This document shows, in pieces, positions 9,873 to 20,653 of a DNA stretch of 24,416 nt. Numbering within the stretch: the stretch's first letter is position 1; each line of letters opens with the position of its first letter. Made by a program: the position numbers and the translations under genes. The notes beneath the pieces are model-generated. The model was not told the origin of the DNA, ran no database searches, and worked only from the letters and a program-made list of their open reading frames with translations. Source of the stretch: Lineolata rhizophorae (taxonomy: Eukaryota > Ascomycota > Dothideomycetes > Lineolatales > Lineolataceae); NCBI GenBank assembly GCA_010093515.1, contig MU001693.1, positions 182,369 through 206,784 of the forward strand, read 5' to 3'.

Positions 9873-11654
9873 ATGCAGAACATCGCTCCCGATGCCAGGC
9901 GCAACGGCGACCTGTACCGTGACTACAATGACGACAAGAACGCTACCTCCCAGGACACCCTCTACACCACCAGCAATGGCGTTCCCTACCCTCACCCCTA
10001 CGAGACGCAGCGAGCAGGCGAGAACGGCCCGCTCCTGCTCCAAGACTTCCATCTAGTCGACCTCCTTTCTCATTTCGACCGTGAGCGCATTGTAAGCAAT
10101 AGAAGAAGCTCCCTCGCGGCGGACATTAGACTTTGAGCAGCAGGATGTACTGACAACCTCCGAACACAGCCCGAGCGCGTTGTCCATGCTAAGGGCAGTG
10201 GTGCCCATGGCTTCTACAGGACCACGGATCCGCTCGACGACCTGTGCCTTGCGGACATCTTCAAGGCCGGCAAGATGTGCCCGATCACGATCCGCTTCTC
10301 AACCGTCGGTGGCGAGTCTGGTTCGCACGACCTCGCCCGTGACCCGCGTGGATTCGCTGTCAAGTTTCGCACCGACGAGGGCAACTGGGACATGGTCGCT
10401 AACAACACCCCCGTCTTCTTCCTGCGCGACCCGGCCAAGTTCCCGCATTTCATCCACACCCAGAAGCGCAACCCTGCCACCAATCTGAGCGGCGCCGACG
10501 ACTCGACTATGTTCTGGGACTACTTCTCCCAGAACCCGGAGAGTATCCACCAGGTCATGATCCTCATGGGTGACCGTGGTATTCCGGATGGCTACCGCCA
10601 CATGCACGGCTACTCGGGCCACACCATGAAGCTGGTCAACAAGAACGGCGATTGGGTATACGCCCAGTTCCACATGAAGTCCAAGCAGGGCGCCAAGTTC
10701 ATTACTCAGGCCGATTCCGCCACCAAGTCGCCAGATTATTCGCAGAAGGACCTCTACTACGCCATCGAGCGCGGCGAGTACCCCGGCTGGGACGTGAGCG
10801 TGCAGATCATGAAGCCTAAGGAGGCCGAGGAGCTCTGGGAGAAGCAGAAGATCAACGTGTTCGACCTTACGCACATCTGGCCGCAAGGCCAGTTCCCCTT
10901 GCGCAAGGTCGGCGAGTTCTACCTCAACGAGAACGTCAAAAACTACTTTGCCGAGATCGAGCAGGTCGCCTTCAACCCGTCCCACATGATTCCGGGCATC
11001 GAGCCCTCTGCCGACCCGGTTCTGCAGTCCCGCCTGTTCTCCTACCCGGACACTCACCGCCACCGCATCGGCACCAACTACCAGCAACTACCTGTGAACC
11101 AGCCGCGTGTGCCGTATCGCTTGGCCAACTTCCAACGCAATGGCCAAATGGCCTTCTACAACCAAGGCTCACGCCCCAACTACCTCTCGTCGATCGAGCC
11201 CATCAGCTTCCGCAACCGTTCCATTGACCTCAACAAGTTGCACGGCCACTTCATCGGCGAAGCCATCGCGTTCCTATCGGAAATCCGCCCCGAGGACTTC
11301 AACGCCCCCCGCGCCCTCTGGGAGAAGGTTTTCGACGACGGTGCCAAGGCCCGTTTCGTGTCAAACGTCTCGGGCCACATGGCCAACTGCTCCGAGAAGG
11401 AGATCATCAAGCGCCAGATCGGCATCTTCCGCGAGGTATCCGAAGACCTGGCGTCTCGCATCGAGAAGGCCACGGGGGTCAAGGGCTACCCGGGCATCTC
11501 GAGCTTGCGCTTCAACGGCTCGCACAATGGCATGGCCAAGGACGAGAGCCTGCGCCCTGCCAACGGCATGACGAGCAAGGTTGGGCTGAGCGCGACGGAT
11601 AACAACGGCGCGCCGAGGGCAGGAACGCACCGGGACGAGCTGCTCAGCTCGTAG
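9873..11654 (+). CDS. Catalase, haem-dependent small-subunit type, two exons
   Basis: Exons 9873-10091 and 10170-11654, separated by a 78-nt intron (donor GTAAGC, branch TACTGAC), give 567 aa. Catalase converts hydrogen peroxide to water and oxygen using haem b. Catalytic residues are visible: distal His79 in RVVHAKGSGAHG, Asn151 in DMVANNTPVFF, and the proximal haem ligand Tyr365 in RLFSYPDTHRHR. The length fits small-subunit (clade 3 type) monofunctional catalases, which also bind NADPH, and not the large-subunit type of about 700 aa, which adds a flavodoxin-like domain. No secretion signal is seen, and the C terminus (HRDELLSS) is not a PTS1 peroxisome signal, so cytosolic location is the simplest reading. 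Codon use is strongly C-ending, as in well-expressed fungal genes. Confidence 0.97.
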
Positions 11655-11713
11655 GGCTGCCAAGTGCGCGAACGCAGGCAGCGTAGATGGATCCGAGCCT
11701 GGACGTGCCTGAG

Positions 11714-11719
11714 AATAAA
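11714..11719 (+). terminator. Polyadenylation signal of the catalase gene
   Basis: A canonical AATAAA lies 60 bases after the catalase stop codon, a suitable distance for 3'-end formation. Confidence 0.55.
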
Positions 11720-12060
11720 GCGTACAGCATCAGTAGGATGGACTCTAGGGCGAACGAAATGGACAACTTGTCATGGATCTCATGCTGTGGAAATTGCTGT
11801 CATGCGAGATCTTCCTCCAGGTACTTAGCAAGTAGCGGACAAATGTCATGAAATATAATACAAAAAAAAGCCTACAATGTATATGCCACGATTCTTTCAA
11901 TTCGACGCAGCGGCCCGACGTGAGAGGCGCGCCCGCTCGGAACCGTGGACGGACTATGCACGCAGTTAGGCGGCTACATGTAGTGCCGGGAAGCGGTCAG
12001 CGGAGACGAGCTCCCGTGCTGCTTCGCCTGCTCAATGGGGAGCTAGCGGGGGCGGGGTCC

Positions 12061-12110
12061 GCGCTTTCGCTCTCGCCGCGCTTTCGCTCTCGCCGCGCTT
12101 TCTCTTCCGC
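12061..12110 (+). repeat. 17-bp tandem repeat, about 2.5-3 copies
   Basis: GCGCTTTCGCTCTCGCC occurs at 12061-12077 and exactly again at 12078-12094. A diverged third copy starts at 12095 (GCGCTTTCTCTTCCGC). It lies about 0.9 kb before the PHD-gene start codon. Confidence 0.9.
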
Positions 12111-12964
12111 GCTCTGCCAGGCCCTCCGCCGTGGGATGAGCCGGGAACTTTCCATTATCAAAGGTGGCATTGCGGCCCTCACTTTTTCTCCTTTTGCCAT
12201 CAATTATTCTTCCTCTCCGAAATCTGAGCCTTCGACCTGCCGGCGAAAATGCACCTTTGGCGAGGAAGCGAGGCGTCGCGGGCGGCGAGGCACGAGTGGC
12301 TGGTTAGCTCGCTCGGCCGCCCTAGGTTCACGCAATGACGCGGGCGGCTCACACGGCCTCTTTTGGGTTCGCATCATTTGCGCGCGCCCGGTCGTCCAGT
12401 GGGGGAGAATGTGCCGAGGCCGAGCCGAGGGGGGATGGGGGGAACATGGGAGCGGTTTGCGGGCGGCGGGCGCGCTGTGGCTCCGAGCCCTGCGCGTGTT
12501 TGCTGGCTTTGGCACCAGCACCCATGGGTGGTGGGTGCTAGAGGGGAGGAGCGGCCGACTCGAACCAGAGCCAATTCTTCTCCGCGCTCTACCGTTTTCT
12601 CGCCCGCCGCGCCGTAGCTCTCCCTTTACCACCCGCACACACGCATCCTCCCACTCACGACTGGACCGTTTCTGCAATCGGTCGGCCTCCAGTTGGACCA
12701 TGTTATTTTTTGCTGCCTCGACGATCCTGCTCTCCACAGACAGCGCTCGAATTTGAAGCTTGCTCGGACTAAACCGCCTCACCCATCCTCCGTCACCACC
12801 AGGTACGCTCCTCCGTCACCGCTCTCCTGCTTCCCGCACAACGCACCGATCGTGCTGTCCGCCTGGCGCTCTGCAGCCTCTCTAATTGCGCAGCACATAC
12901 TCGCAGATACGTCTCATTGCTACCTACGTTCGCCGGCTCCCGGCCGGAGAGCTGCCCGCACGCC

Positions 12965-15900
12965 ATGTCGCCGCGCCGCTCGTCGCGGGCCCGCACCTCC
13001 CAGCCATCCGGCTCCACCGCCCACAATTCGGCCTCATCTTCGACGACAACGTCGTCGTCTGCCCGCGCTGAACGCAGCACGCGCTCTCACAGTCATCACA
13101 ACGGTAAGGCCGGTTCGCCCCCCCAACGCAAGTCGGCCACGCCACGCTCGCTGTCGTCGGACGACATGGACGAGGGAGCTGGCGCCGGCATCGGGGCAGC
13201 GGCGGCGCCGCTCACGCGACGGCGCACGCGCGAGATGGACAGCGAGATCAACTCGGCGATCAAGAACGACGATGAAGACGACGAGGACGACGAGAGTTAT
13301 GCAGACCGTGCCGGAGCTTTGCGCGCGCGCGGCCCCGCCGGCAACAACGACGCTGACGGCGATGAGGACGCCATCGGCGACGATGAAGAGGAAATCACGC
13401 GCTGCATCTGCGGTCAGCAGGACTATCCAGGCCCGCCAGTCAATCCTGTCTCGGTCGCGTCCTCCAAGAGCCAGCACCAACACCACCATGGTACCGGCGG
13501 CGGCGGGGGACAGCAGGTCGCGGCCGAGGCAGCAGCGGCGGCGCTCGTCGGTGAGCTCCCGGAAGAGGCCGGCAGCCTATTCATTCAATGCGATATTTGC
13601 AAGGTGTGGCAGCACGGTGGCTGCGTGGGAATCATGGACGAAGCCATGAGCCCAGACGAATACTTCTGCGAGCAGTGCCGCAAGGATCTGCACAAGATCA
13701 TGACAAATCCGAAAGGGTGAGTTTGGAATGCATTCGATTCTATTGCTATTGTAATTTCGCACTAGTTCGCCGCATGCTTGCGACCGCGAAACCCTTTTTT
13801 TTTTGGAGCCGCTGGCAGGAGCTTCGCGTGTGAAGAGCGGCCCCCTCTTATGGATCCGTGTGGGCGAGAGGAGCGGGTAAGGGAGCCAGCCAGCCGCTCG
13901 CTGGGCCACTCAGCTGGCGCCCATCCCATACGCGCTCCCTGACACAGACACGACCTAAGACATCTACACTGTCCCGTAGCCTCGTCTTTGATTCTAAAAA
14001 ACCTCAATGCAACTCTCTGCACCTTCTTCCAGTTTCTACATTTCAGGAGAAGCGCCTTCCTCCCTCTGTTGAACCACCTTTTCAACCCATTCTTTGCGAC
14101 CGCTGCTAACCACAATGCGGGACTTCTCGAGCAGACAACGTTACTCGCGCTATCTTCCCATCAGTGAGCGAACGCACGCCAAAAGCTCTTCTAAAAAGAC
14201 AAAGAACGTCGCTAGCAGCAAGGATGGCAATACTGGTACGGGCGCAAAAACTGGTAGCAGGGACAGGGATACTAGAGACGGCGGTGGCAAGGCTAGTGCG
14301 ACGTCCGCCTCGCGTGAAAGCTTCACCAAGCGCCGCTCCACGATGAACAGCCGCGCCGCGTACGAGGAAGATGAGATGCTACTCAAGGTGATTGAGGAGA
14401 GCAAGAACGAAGAAGCTCACACGCACGGTAGCGCTGGTGGGGCGCCATCGACTTCGGACGCCGGAACACATGCGACGAGGAAAGGAAAGCGTGTAAGGGA
14501 GGAGAGTGAGGAGTAAGTAGTCCGATCACTTCGATTGCTATTTTGGCTACACCTTGGTCGGTCGTACGAAACCGATTCGTCGACCCTGCCTTTCCTTATT
14601 TAACCCGAGGTCTCTCGCTCATGTAAAACTTCCTTGCCTTTACAGGTCCAAACTCGAAACCAAGCGCCAGCGGACAGGCTCCGGCTCCTCGTCGTCCCAA
14701 CTACAGCTACCGGGCAGCGCTGAGGCTGACTCGGACTCGGAGATTCCTACTAAAAAAAAGGCTACACCGCGCGGTGCCGCAGCAATTAGCCAGCGCATGC
14801 GCGAGGCACGAGAGAAGGCGTTCCAGCGTAATACGGCAGAGGTTACGAAGAAAATGGAAAGAGAACGTGGAAGAGCGGAAGCGGCGAATAAGCGGAAAGT
14901 AAGATTGGAGCAGAGGAGAAGAGGGGACGACGGTATGTTCATCAAACTCGAGCTCTTGGTGGCATTGCCCAATCTAGATGTACTCGTGGCAGCTTCTGAT
15001 GTACTAGTCGCTGACACTTGGCACTATTTGCTCAGACACTGAAATGCTAGACGAAGTTTCTGCTGCCGTCAAGAATGCCCCCACGCCTAGCTCCCAACCG
15101 TCGTCAGTTCCACCACCCCCTCATGCCGGTTCTGAATCTGCGCCCGGCACTGCTCCGAATAGTCCTCATCTCGCTCCATCATCCGCTAAAGATACCAAGA
15201 AGGGAGGGAAAGCTGGCAGTGTCGCAGCGGCAGGTACCTCGTCTAGCAAGCGGGGTCGTGCAGGACGCACAACGAGAGATGCCAGTGGTACAGGTTCGAC
15301 AAGCCCGATGCCGGGAAAGCGCTCCACTTCACCGCAACCAACTGTCAGTGCAAAGGCCAACGGAGAATATAGAGAGGGCACGGCAGAGGCGGGTAGCCAC
15401 TTGGAAGTCGCCAACAAAAGGGAAGGCCGCACGGCATCGCCGGCGCCGCTGCAAGGCAAGGGAGCAGGAAGTTCCGATGGCAAAGGCAATGCCACAAGTG
15501 GGAGCGGTGGTGCGGAGAACGCCGGGTCCGGCGGCGGGTCCTCCGGCAACGAGAAGGGTGCGGACAAAGGCACGGAGAAGGGTTCGACGACGAAGCATTC
15601 CAAGCATAGCCGCGCAGACCGCACTAGCATGAACGATCTCAAGCGTCGCGCTGCGAACATGCTCGATTTCATATCTCGTGCGCAGGTGGAGATGGCGGCA
15701 CAGTCGGCTGCGATTAACGGGAATGGCAACAGGAACGGAGGCGGGCGTGTGAACGGAGGCCGCGACGGCGCCTCGAACGGTGGGAAGGAGACGCCTGCGG
15801 TAGCAGCAGCAGTAGAGAAGATGGCGGCGGCGGTTGTTGGGGGGGAAGCGAGCGGGAAGGAGATTGCGGGCGCGCCGATTGCAAGGGAGAAGGAGGAGTT

Positions 15901-15976
15901 TGGGAGTTTGTCGAGTTTGGAGATGATGGATGTACTAACGAGGCAACTGGTGCTGTGGCAGAAACAGTATGGCTAA
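12965..15976 (+). CDS. cti6: PHD-finger protein, Cti6-like (Rpd3L histone-deacetylase subunit), four exons
   Basis: Exons 12965-13716, 14135-14512, 14646-14932 and 15036-15976 give 785 aa; introns are 418, 133 and 103 nt. The start MSPRRSSRARTSQP is the usual one for filamentous-fungal members. After an acidic linker comes a PHD finger (C4HC3): C147, C149, C209, C212, H217, C220, C235, C238, with CDICKVWQHGGC at its centre. Beyond it lie RYSRYLPISERTHAKSS, TKRRSTMNSRAAYEEDEML and a basic coiled-coil-like stretch near ISQRMREAREKAFQRN. The last exon is Ser/Gly/Ala-rich and probably disordered, ending with LDVL-like helix text (LEMMDVLTRQLVLWQ). In yeast, Cti6 belongs to the Rpd3L deacetylase, links Cyc8-Tup1 with SAGA, and its PHD finger reads H3K4 methylation. 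The same role here is inferred. The PHD loop is enlarged by low-complexity sequence. Confidence 0.88.
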
Positions 15977-17725
15977 GTGCGTGCTAAGGTGATAGTACCC
16001 GCACGAGGCTGTCTATTCTAAGAATACTGTCCATTGTTTCTGGTTGCTCGACTTCGATTCTTGTGCCATTATTGCCTTTACTTTTTTCCTTTTACTCTCT
16101 TATTTTCTTGGTTCTATTAACGCATTGTCATCATGTGTCTATGGGAAACATTGCGGCGTCGTCGGCTCGGCAGCGTGGACGTAAGTCCAATTTACTCACA
16201 GCTTTGCTCTTCTCTTTCTCCTTCCCCATTCAGGTGAGCCTAGACCATATATTTGTTGGCCTACTAGTCGTCGTCCATCTATCTGCCTAGCACTGGCGCG
16301 GTATTAGCATCATCGTCATAATTTCAACCCCAGCGTCACTTTGGTTTTCTTTTCCTCTCCCTTTTGTTTTTTTTTTTTTTTTTGAGCAACCCCTGATATT
16401 CTGTCTGCTCTTGCGCTACTTTTTACAAAACTTAGTGCCATCATCTAGGGCGGTTCTTTGTACAGTTTACCAGTTACTTAACTCTAAGTGCAGAGTTCTT
16501 CAGTGACTTTCCGGTGCTTAGCGTAGGCGGGCGGTCGGTGAGGATAAATGTGGGATTTATAAATGAGGGAATGGATATGGGTACGCATGGCATGTTGCTT
16601 ACAACCCGGGGATTCTGAACGTTGCCTCTGTGCTTGTGCCTTTCGTAACTAAATCCTTGCTGGTGTCTCGAGTGTCGTGGCCTCCGAACGGTGCGCAGCG
16701 CACGATGCTTGGAGCTTTGACCTACCAAATGAGGCAGAGCGGCTTTCGGCCGCCGTCCTTCAAGCTCTTGCATTGCTTGGGTTTTACGGCAGTCAGGCTT
16801 CCAATCAAGGTTATTGACATTCACAAGTAGATAGGTGAGTGGCGTCGAAGAACGCTTAGATATCCTCGGGAGGTGAACGACCCGGAGCAGAGCCACTGGG
16901 GAGCCGGACCCCCAATGATCGCGAATCCGCGAAGACCATGGCGTTAGAAATAGAGAAAAAGGAGAAGACACTCCCTATACGCTATTGGTCGCAAACGGGG
17001 AATATTAGGCGCCGCTAGCCTATGAAAAGCGTTCGCGGCGCGAGGAAATTACGCCCGTGTGGGAAATGAGGCGTGGGTGGATGTTAAAGGGGGTTGAGTG
17101 TAGCAAAGGCGCCGCAACGGGCCTCTGGGTGACCCTAGATCGGTTTTGGCTTGCAGCACCGTTGGGTGAGGCTCGAGCACTATGTGGCTAGGACAGGAAA
17201 AGGGACGCCCAAAGGGAAACGGCTGTCTCCTTTTGACAATATCGTCGTGGGGAAGGTCGAAAGTTCCCGCCGAAGTTCTCGTTCTCCCTGCCACTCTAGA
17301 GCAGCAGCAGCAACGGATTTCTACATCTGGACACGTGCGCGTTCCTTGCATGTCCACTCTCTACCCAGAAAAATTCGCGCAGGGTCTCGTTGGGCCACTT
17401 GTTTCGTTTCTAGTAGGTCGACAGCAACGGCCAGCGCAGCATTGCTTGTCTCGGCAGCATACAGCAAGTGTCTGTGGACCGGCGGGAGACGGAGAAAGGT
17501 AGACCCCCCTACCCCCTCCCCTCCCCATTACAAAGCGGGCGAGAGAACCTTCCCGGCGGCCGAGGGCGAGCCAAACCGAACCCACGCAGCACCTCCACCA
17601 AGTCCCGCACTCTAGTTGCCAGCGTCTCTTCACCCGCGCTCTCGCATCGGCTCTCCAACCTCGCAACGGCTCGATTGGATTCTCTCTCCCCGGCTATATA
17701 TTGCGGTGGGTTTGTCAGCCCTTAG
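15977..17725. other. Intergenic region: PHD-gene 3' end to CxxC-gene promoter
   Basis: No gene is supported. A 17-base T run lies at 16367-16383. The 165-codon minus-strand frame at 16474-16971 and others near 17150-17670 have no domain and no homologue I recognise. The last part contains the promoter of the next gene. Confidence 0.5.
17674..17702 (+). promoter_or_regulatory. Core promoter of the CxxC-protein gene (TATA box, reversed CCAAT)
   Basis: TATATATT at 17695-17702 is a near-perfect TATA box, with a reversed CCAAT (ATTGG) at 17674-17678. Usual TATA spacing would put transcription starts near 17725-17760. That makes the ATG at 17726 unlikely to be the main start codon and favours a 5' leader before the coding region. 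Confidence 0.55.
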
Positions 17726-17912
17726 ATGGATGCGGTACTCATTGAGCGGGGGGGGAACAGGGAGTCGTGGCTGACGTTGCCTGCAGAAGTACGTCTAGAG
17801 ATATCTCCTCCGCGACGGCCCTGCGTTAGATCTGTCGCTTTTGGCCGCATCTCCCGTAGTTGGCGATCCGGTGCACCTGGTGCAGGACAGCTTTCAGAGT
17901 CGCAGCACGTCC

Positions 17913-18302
17913 ATGGCAGCGGCAACAGCAGGTGCGTGTCTCGCGTTCCTCTATGTGACCAGTACCTCCTCTCCCCCCATTGTTGTCGGGAAGGCACTGC
18001 ATTGCCGAGCCCACGGAGCTACACGGGCAATAGCAAGCGCGTCGCACGTGGCCTCCCCTTCACCTTCTCCCACGGCCAGCTCCTTCTCTCCTGTCACTGC
18101 TTCCGCTTCCTCCGGCATTCGTCACCGCGGCGGTGCTGTGCTGTGTGGCCTGGTGACGCCTCACTTGCCACCTCAATGTATCGGTGTCCCCATAGCGCAG
18201 CACCGCCCGTGAATTCTAGCATGTTTTCCTTCCTTAGCCCCATTTGCGGCTGCATCTGGCTATATGTCACCGGTGTTCTGACGTGCGTCGCCTTCGCCCT
18301 AG
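17913..18302 (+). other. Candidate first coding exon and 371-nt intron of the CxxC-protein gene
   Basis: An ATG at 17913 opens a 19-nt exon ending at 17931, followed by a GTGCGT donor. A matching acceptor (CTGAC branch, then CCTAG) ends at 18302. Splicing gives MAAATAGYDWQPAAARSS and enters the conserved protein in frame, for a 742-aa product. The upstream ATG context is weak (T at -3). The alternative is that this region is only 5' leader and translation starts at 18395. Confidence 0.4.
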
Positions 18303-18394
18303 GATACGACTGGCAACCGGCCGCTGCGCGCTCTTCTCCCCTCATATCCTCCACCAGCAGCAATCGTCCGCACTCGACGGCCGCAACGGCAAGC

Positions 18395-20653
18395 ATGCGT
18401 GCCTCATCGTCCCCCGACACCACGTCGCCGGTCTTCCCCGACCGCCCTATCCGCCCGCTGCCTAAGCGCCGCCTGCACTCACGGCTTTCGCCCGAGGAGG
18501 CTGCGACCATCGAATACCCCCGCATTGCCTCCACCGGTGGTCCGCTCTTCAGCTTTCCGTATAGCTCGTTCGACAGCCTTAGAGCCTCTGCGCCCCCGAC
18601 CGCTAGCGCAGCTGGGGATACTCAGGCTCGAGCCGACCCTCACTATGGCCGCTACCTGGACAATGACGAGAGCGATGAAGATGGGGCAGGCGCTCCCGGC
18701 CATGGCGGCGCCGTGGATGTCGCGACGGCCCGCGCCGAATACGCGTCATACGACCGTGCAAAAGCGGGCCGGGCCGGGCGCGGTGGCGCTGGCCCCGGAG
18801 GCACCAGTATAACTCCAGGCTCGTCGGGCGGCCTACTATCGCGAGGGCAAGTGCACCATCCATCACAACTCGTGATGCAGCCGCCACAACCGGATTCAGC
18901 TGCTTCTTCCGCGGATGGCTACGAGTCATTCGAGAACACGAACAACAAGAAGAAGCGTAAGATCCCTGTTTCTGGTGGCGGTACCCATCATCATAGTACT
19001 TTGTCGGCCGAGTTGGCAAGCATGGGGATTTCTCAATCAATGGCTCAAGCTGGCGCGGCAGCGACTCAAGAGGAAGTTGCGTCTGCCATCCTCCAGGATG
19101 CTTTGGAAGATTCAAGTGCTGGGGTGGGACAATACTACGGTTCTGGCACATCAGCGATGCCATCGTCTGGCTCTGGGACGGGCATTTCGGGTGCGGGTCG
19201 AGGTAGGTACGGACGCACTGCTGCAGTGCGAGCTGGAAACGAACGTAGGCCTTTAGGCGCAAGTACAAACGGTCTGAATGCGTATGCAACTGGTGGCTCG
19301 CGGAGTAGGAGGGACTGGACGGGTAGTACTTCCACCAATGGTAAGGGTGAGTTGGTCCTCTGTCTGGGAAAGGTCTAAGACAGCTGTTAAGACAGTCCAT
19401 ACTATTAAAGTCTTAGACACATCAACTTCCCCATAGTAAACATCGTTAAAGTGGTCGCATGAACAGTATTTTGCTAATCTATTCCAGGGGCGCAACCTCA
19501 ACCTGGTATCATCGGCGCAGCCATCGCCTCTGCTGCAGCCGACCCATCCGCTCCTATCACTCCTTCAGCAAACACTACCGCTACGTCCAGAGCTTTTGCC
19601 AACGAGAACGCTTCAAATTTGCCAGCAGGCCAATCCACACAGTCGGCATCGGAATCCTCGTCGAAGCCAGCGCCCCAGAAAACTCAGTTCACGTTCACTT
19701 GCGAGTCTGACTCTGCAAACAAGATGGTCTGGCCTGGGCAGTCTGGCTCTGGGCCCTTTGGTGTTTCGCAGCCGGGCTGTACCGTAAACTCTCAGGGACG
19801 CCGTGTTGCAACTCAAGGCACGCAAACCGGAGCAGGTTTGGTTGGACAAGGAGGCATCGCCCCGCCGTTGCAGGCGCCGGCTCAGGCGCAACAGACGGTT
19901 GGGTCCGCAGGTGTGCAAATTCAATCCTCAGCTTCACAGATACAGCAAACTCAGCAGTCAGTCGCAGGCATGGCTGGTGCTGGCGGAACAACGGGCGCTG
20001 CTCCGAATGCCACCAATGCACAAGCTCCCAAGAAACGCCGCCCTCGCCGGAGCATGGCGCGCGAACTTGAGCTTGCAGCGCGCCAGCGTCGGCTACAGCA
20101 GGAATACAACAATTTTCACCATCCCCCGCGCCGCGAAGACATCTGGATCTGCGAGTTTTGCGAGTACGAGAGCATTTTCGGTGCGCCTCCCGAAGCTCTT
20201 GTGCGGCAGTACGAGATCAAAGATCGTAAGGAGCGCAAGCGGCTCGCCGAGAAGCGACGCCTGCTTGAGAAAGCTAAAATGAAAGGTCGCAAATCGCGGA
20301 AGTCCAGCAAGAAGAACCAGGGCAACGGGAGCAACAATAAGGGTGGCAACAACGCCGGCGCACACGACCCGACTCGCGAGCGTGGCGGCAGCGTCGACGA
20401 TGCGTCTAACGCCGCTGTCGATGGAGAAGAATACTACGATGACGAGTACGACGACGACGGCCTCGACGGCACCGCCGCTGCGGCGGCTGCCGCTCCGCCC
20501 CCGCCTCCGCCGCCCCCGAACTCGCGAACGGACAAGGCGGGCAGGTTCATTAACGGTCACGCAGATGCTCTCCACGGACAAGCGACCGCGGCGGCTCCGC
20601 CGCCACCGCCGCCGCCGCCACCGCCGGGAACCCCAGCTGCCGGGGCGGCGTAG
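18395..20653 (+). CDS. Conserved fungal protein of unknown function with CxxC motif and basic helix
   Basis: Exons 18395-19346 and 19488-20653 (141-nt intron, donor GTGAGT) give 705 aa from the Met of MRASSSPDTTSPVFPDRP. The frame stays open upstream without splicing, so the true N terminus is uncertain; see the candidate first exon. Conserved-looking blocks are PDRPIRPLPKRRL near the N terminus, YESFENTNNKKKRKIPVSGG mid-protein and, near residue 537, WICEFCEYESIFG. The last has Cys539 and Cys542, followed by a long Arg/Lys/Glu-rich helix (EIKDRKERKRLAEKRRLLEK). I recall this arrangement from uncharacterised Pezizomycotina proteins. The C terminus has an acidic patch (EYYDDEYDDDG) and two polyproline runs. 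The basic stretches suggest a nuclear or nucleic-acid-binding protein, but no function is established. Confidence 0.85.
20590..20630 (+). repeat. CCG/CCA triplet repeat encoding polyproline
   Basis: A low-complexity CCG/CCA run near the 3' end of the CxxC-protein gene encodes a run of prolines shortly before the stop; a similar shorter run lies at about 20492-20518. Confidence 0.8.

Larger units (their letters stand above)
11655..12964. other. Intergenic region: catalase 3' end and PHD-gene promoter/leader
   Basis: A 302-codon open frame at 11848-12756 (+) is not called: it has no domain, is rich in Arg/Ser/Gly as expected of GC-rich non-coding DNA, and overlaps long frames on the other strand. 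The region holds the catalase polyadenylation signal, a 17-bp tandem repeat and the probable 5' leader of the PHD-finger gene. Confidence 0.55.

Noticed and set aside
10299-11087. 262-codon frame antisense to catalase
   Set aside because: Shadow of the C-ending codon bias of the catalase gene on the opposite strand.
11848-12756. 302-codon open frame between catalase and the PHD gene
   Set aside because: No domain, Arg/Ser/Gly-rich composition, an equally long antisense frame exists, and it covers a tandem repeat and promoter-like sequence.
16474-16971. 165-codon minus-strand frame
   Set aside because: No similarity I recognise, no intron signals, and no neighbouring conserved segment.
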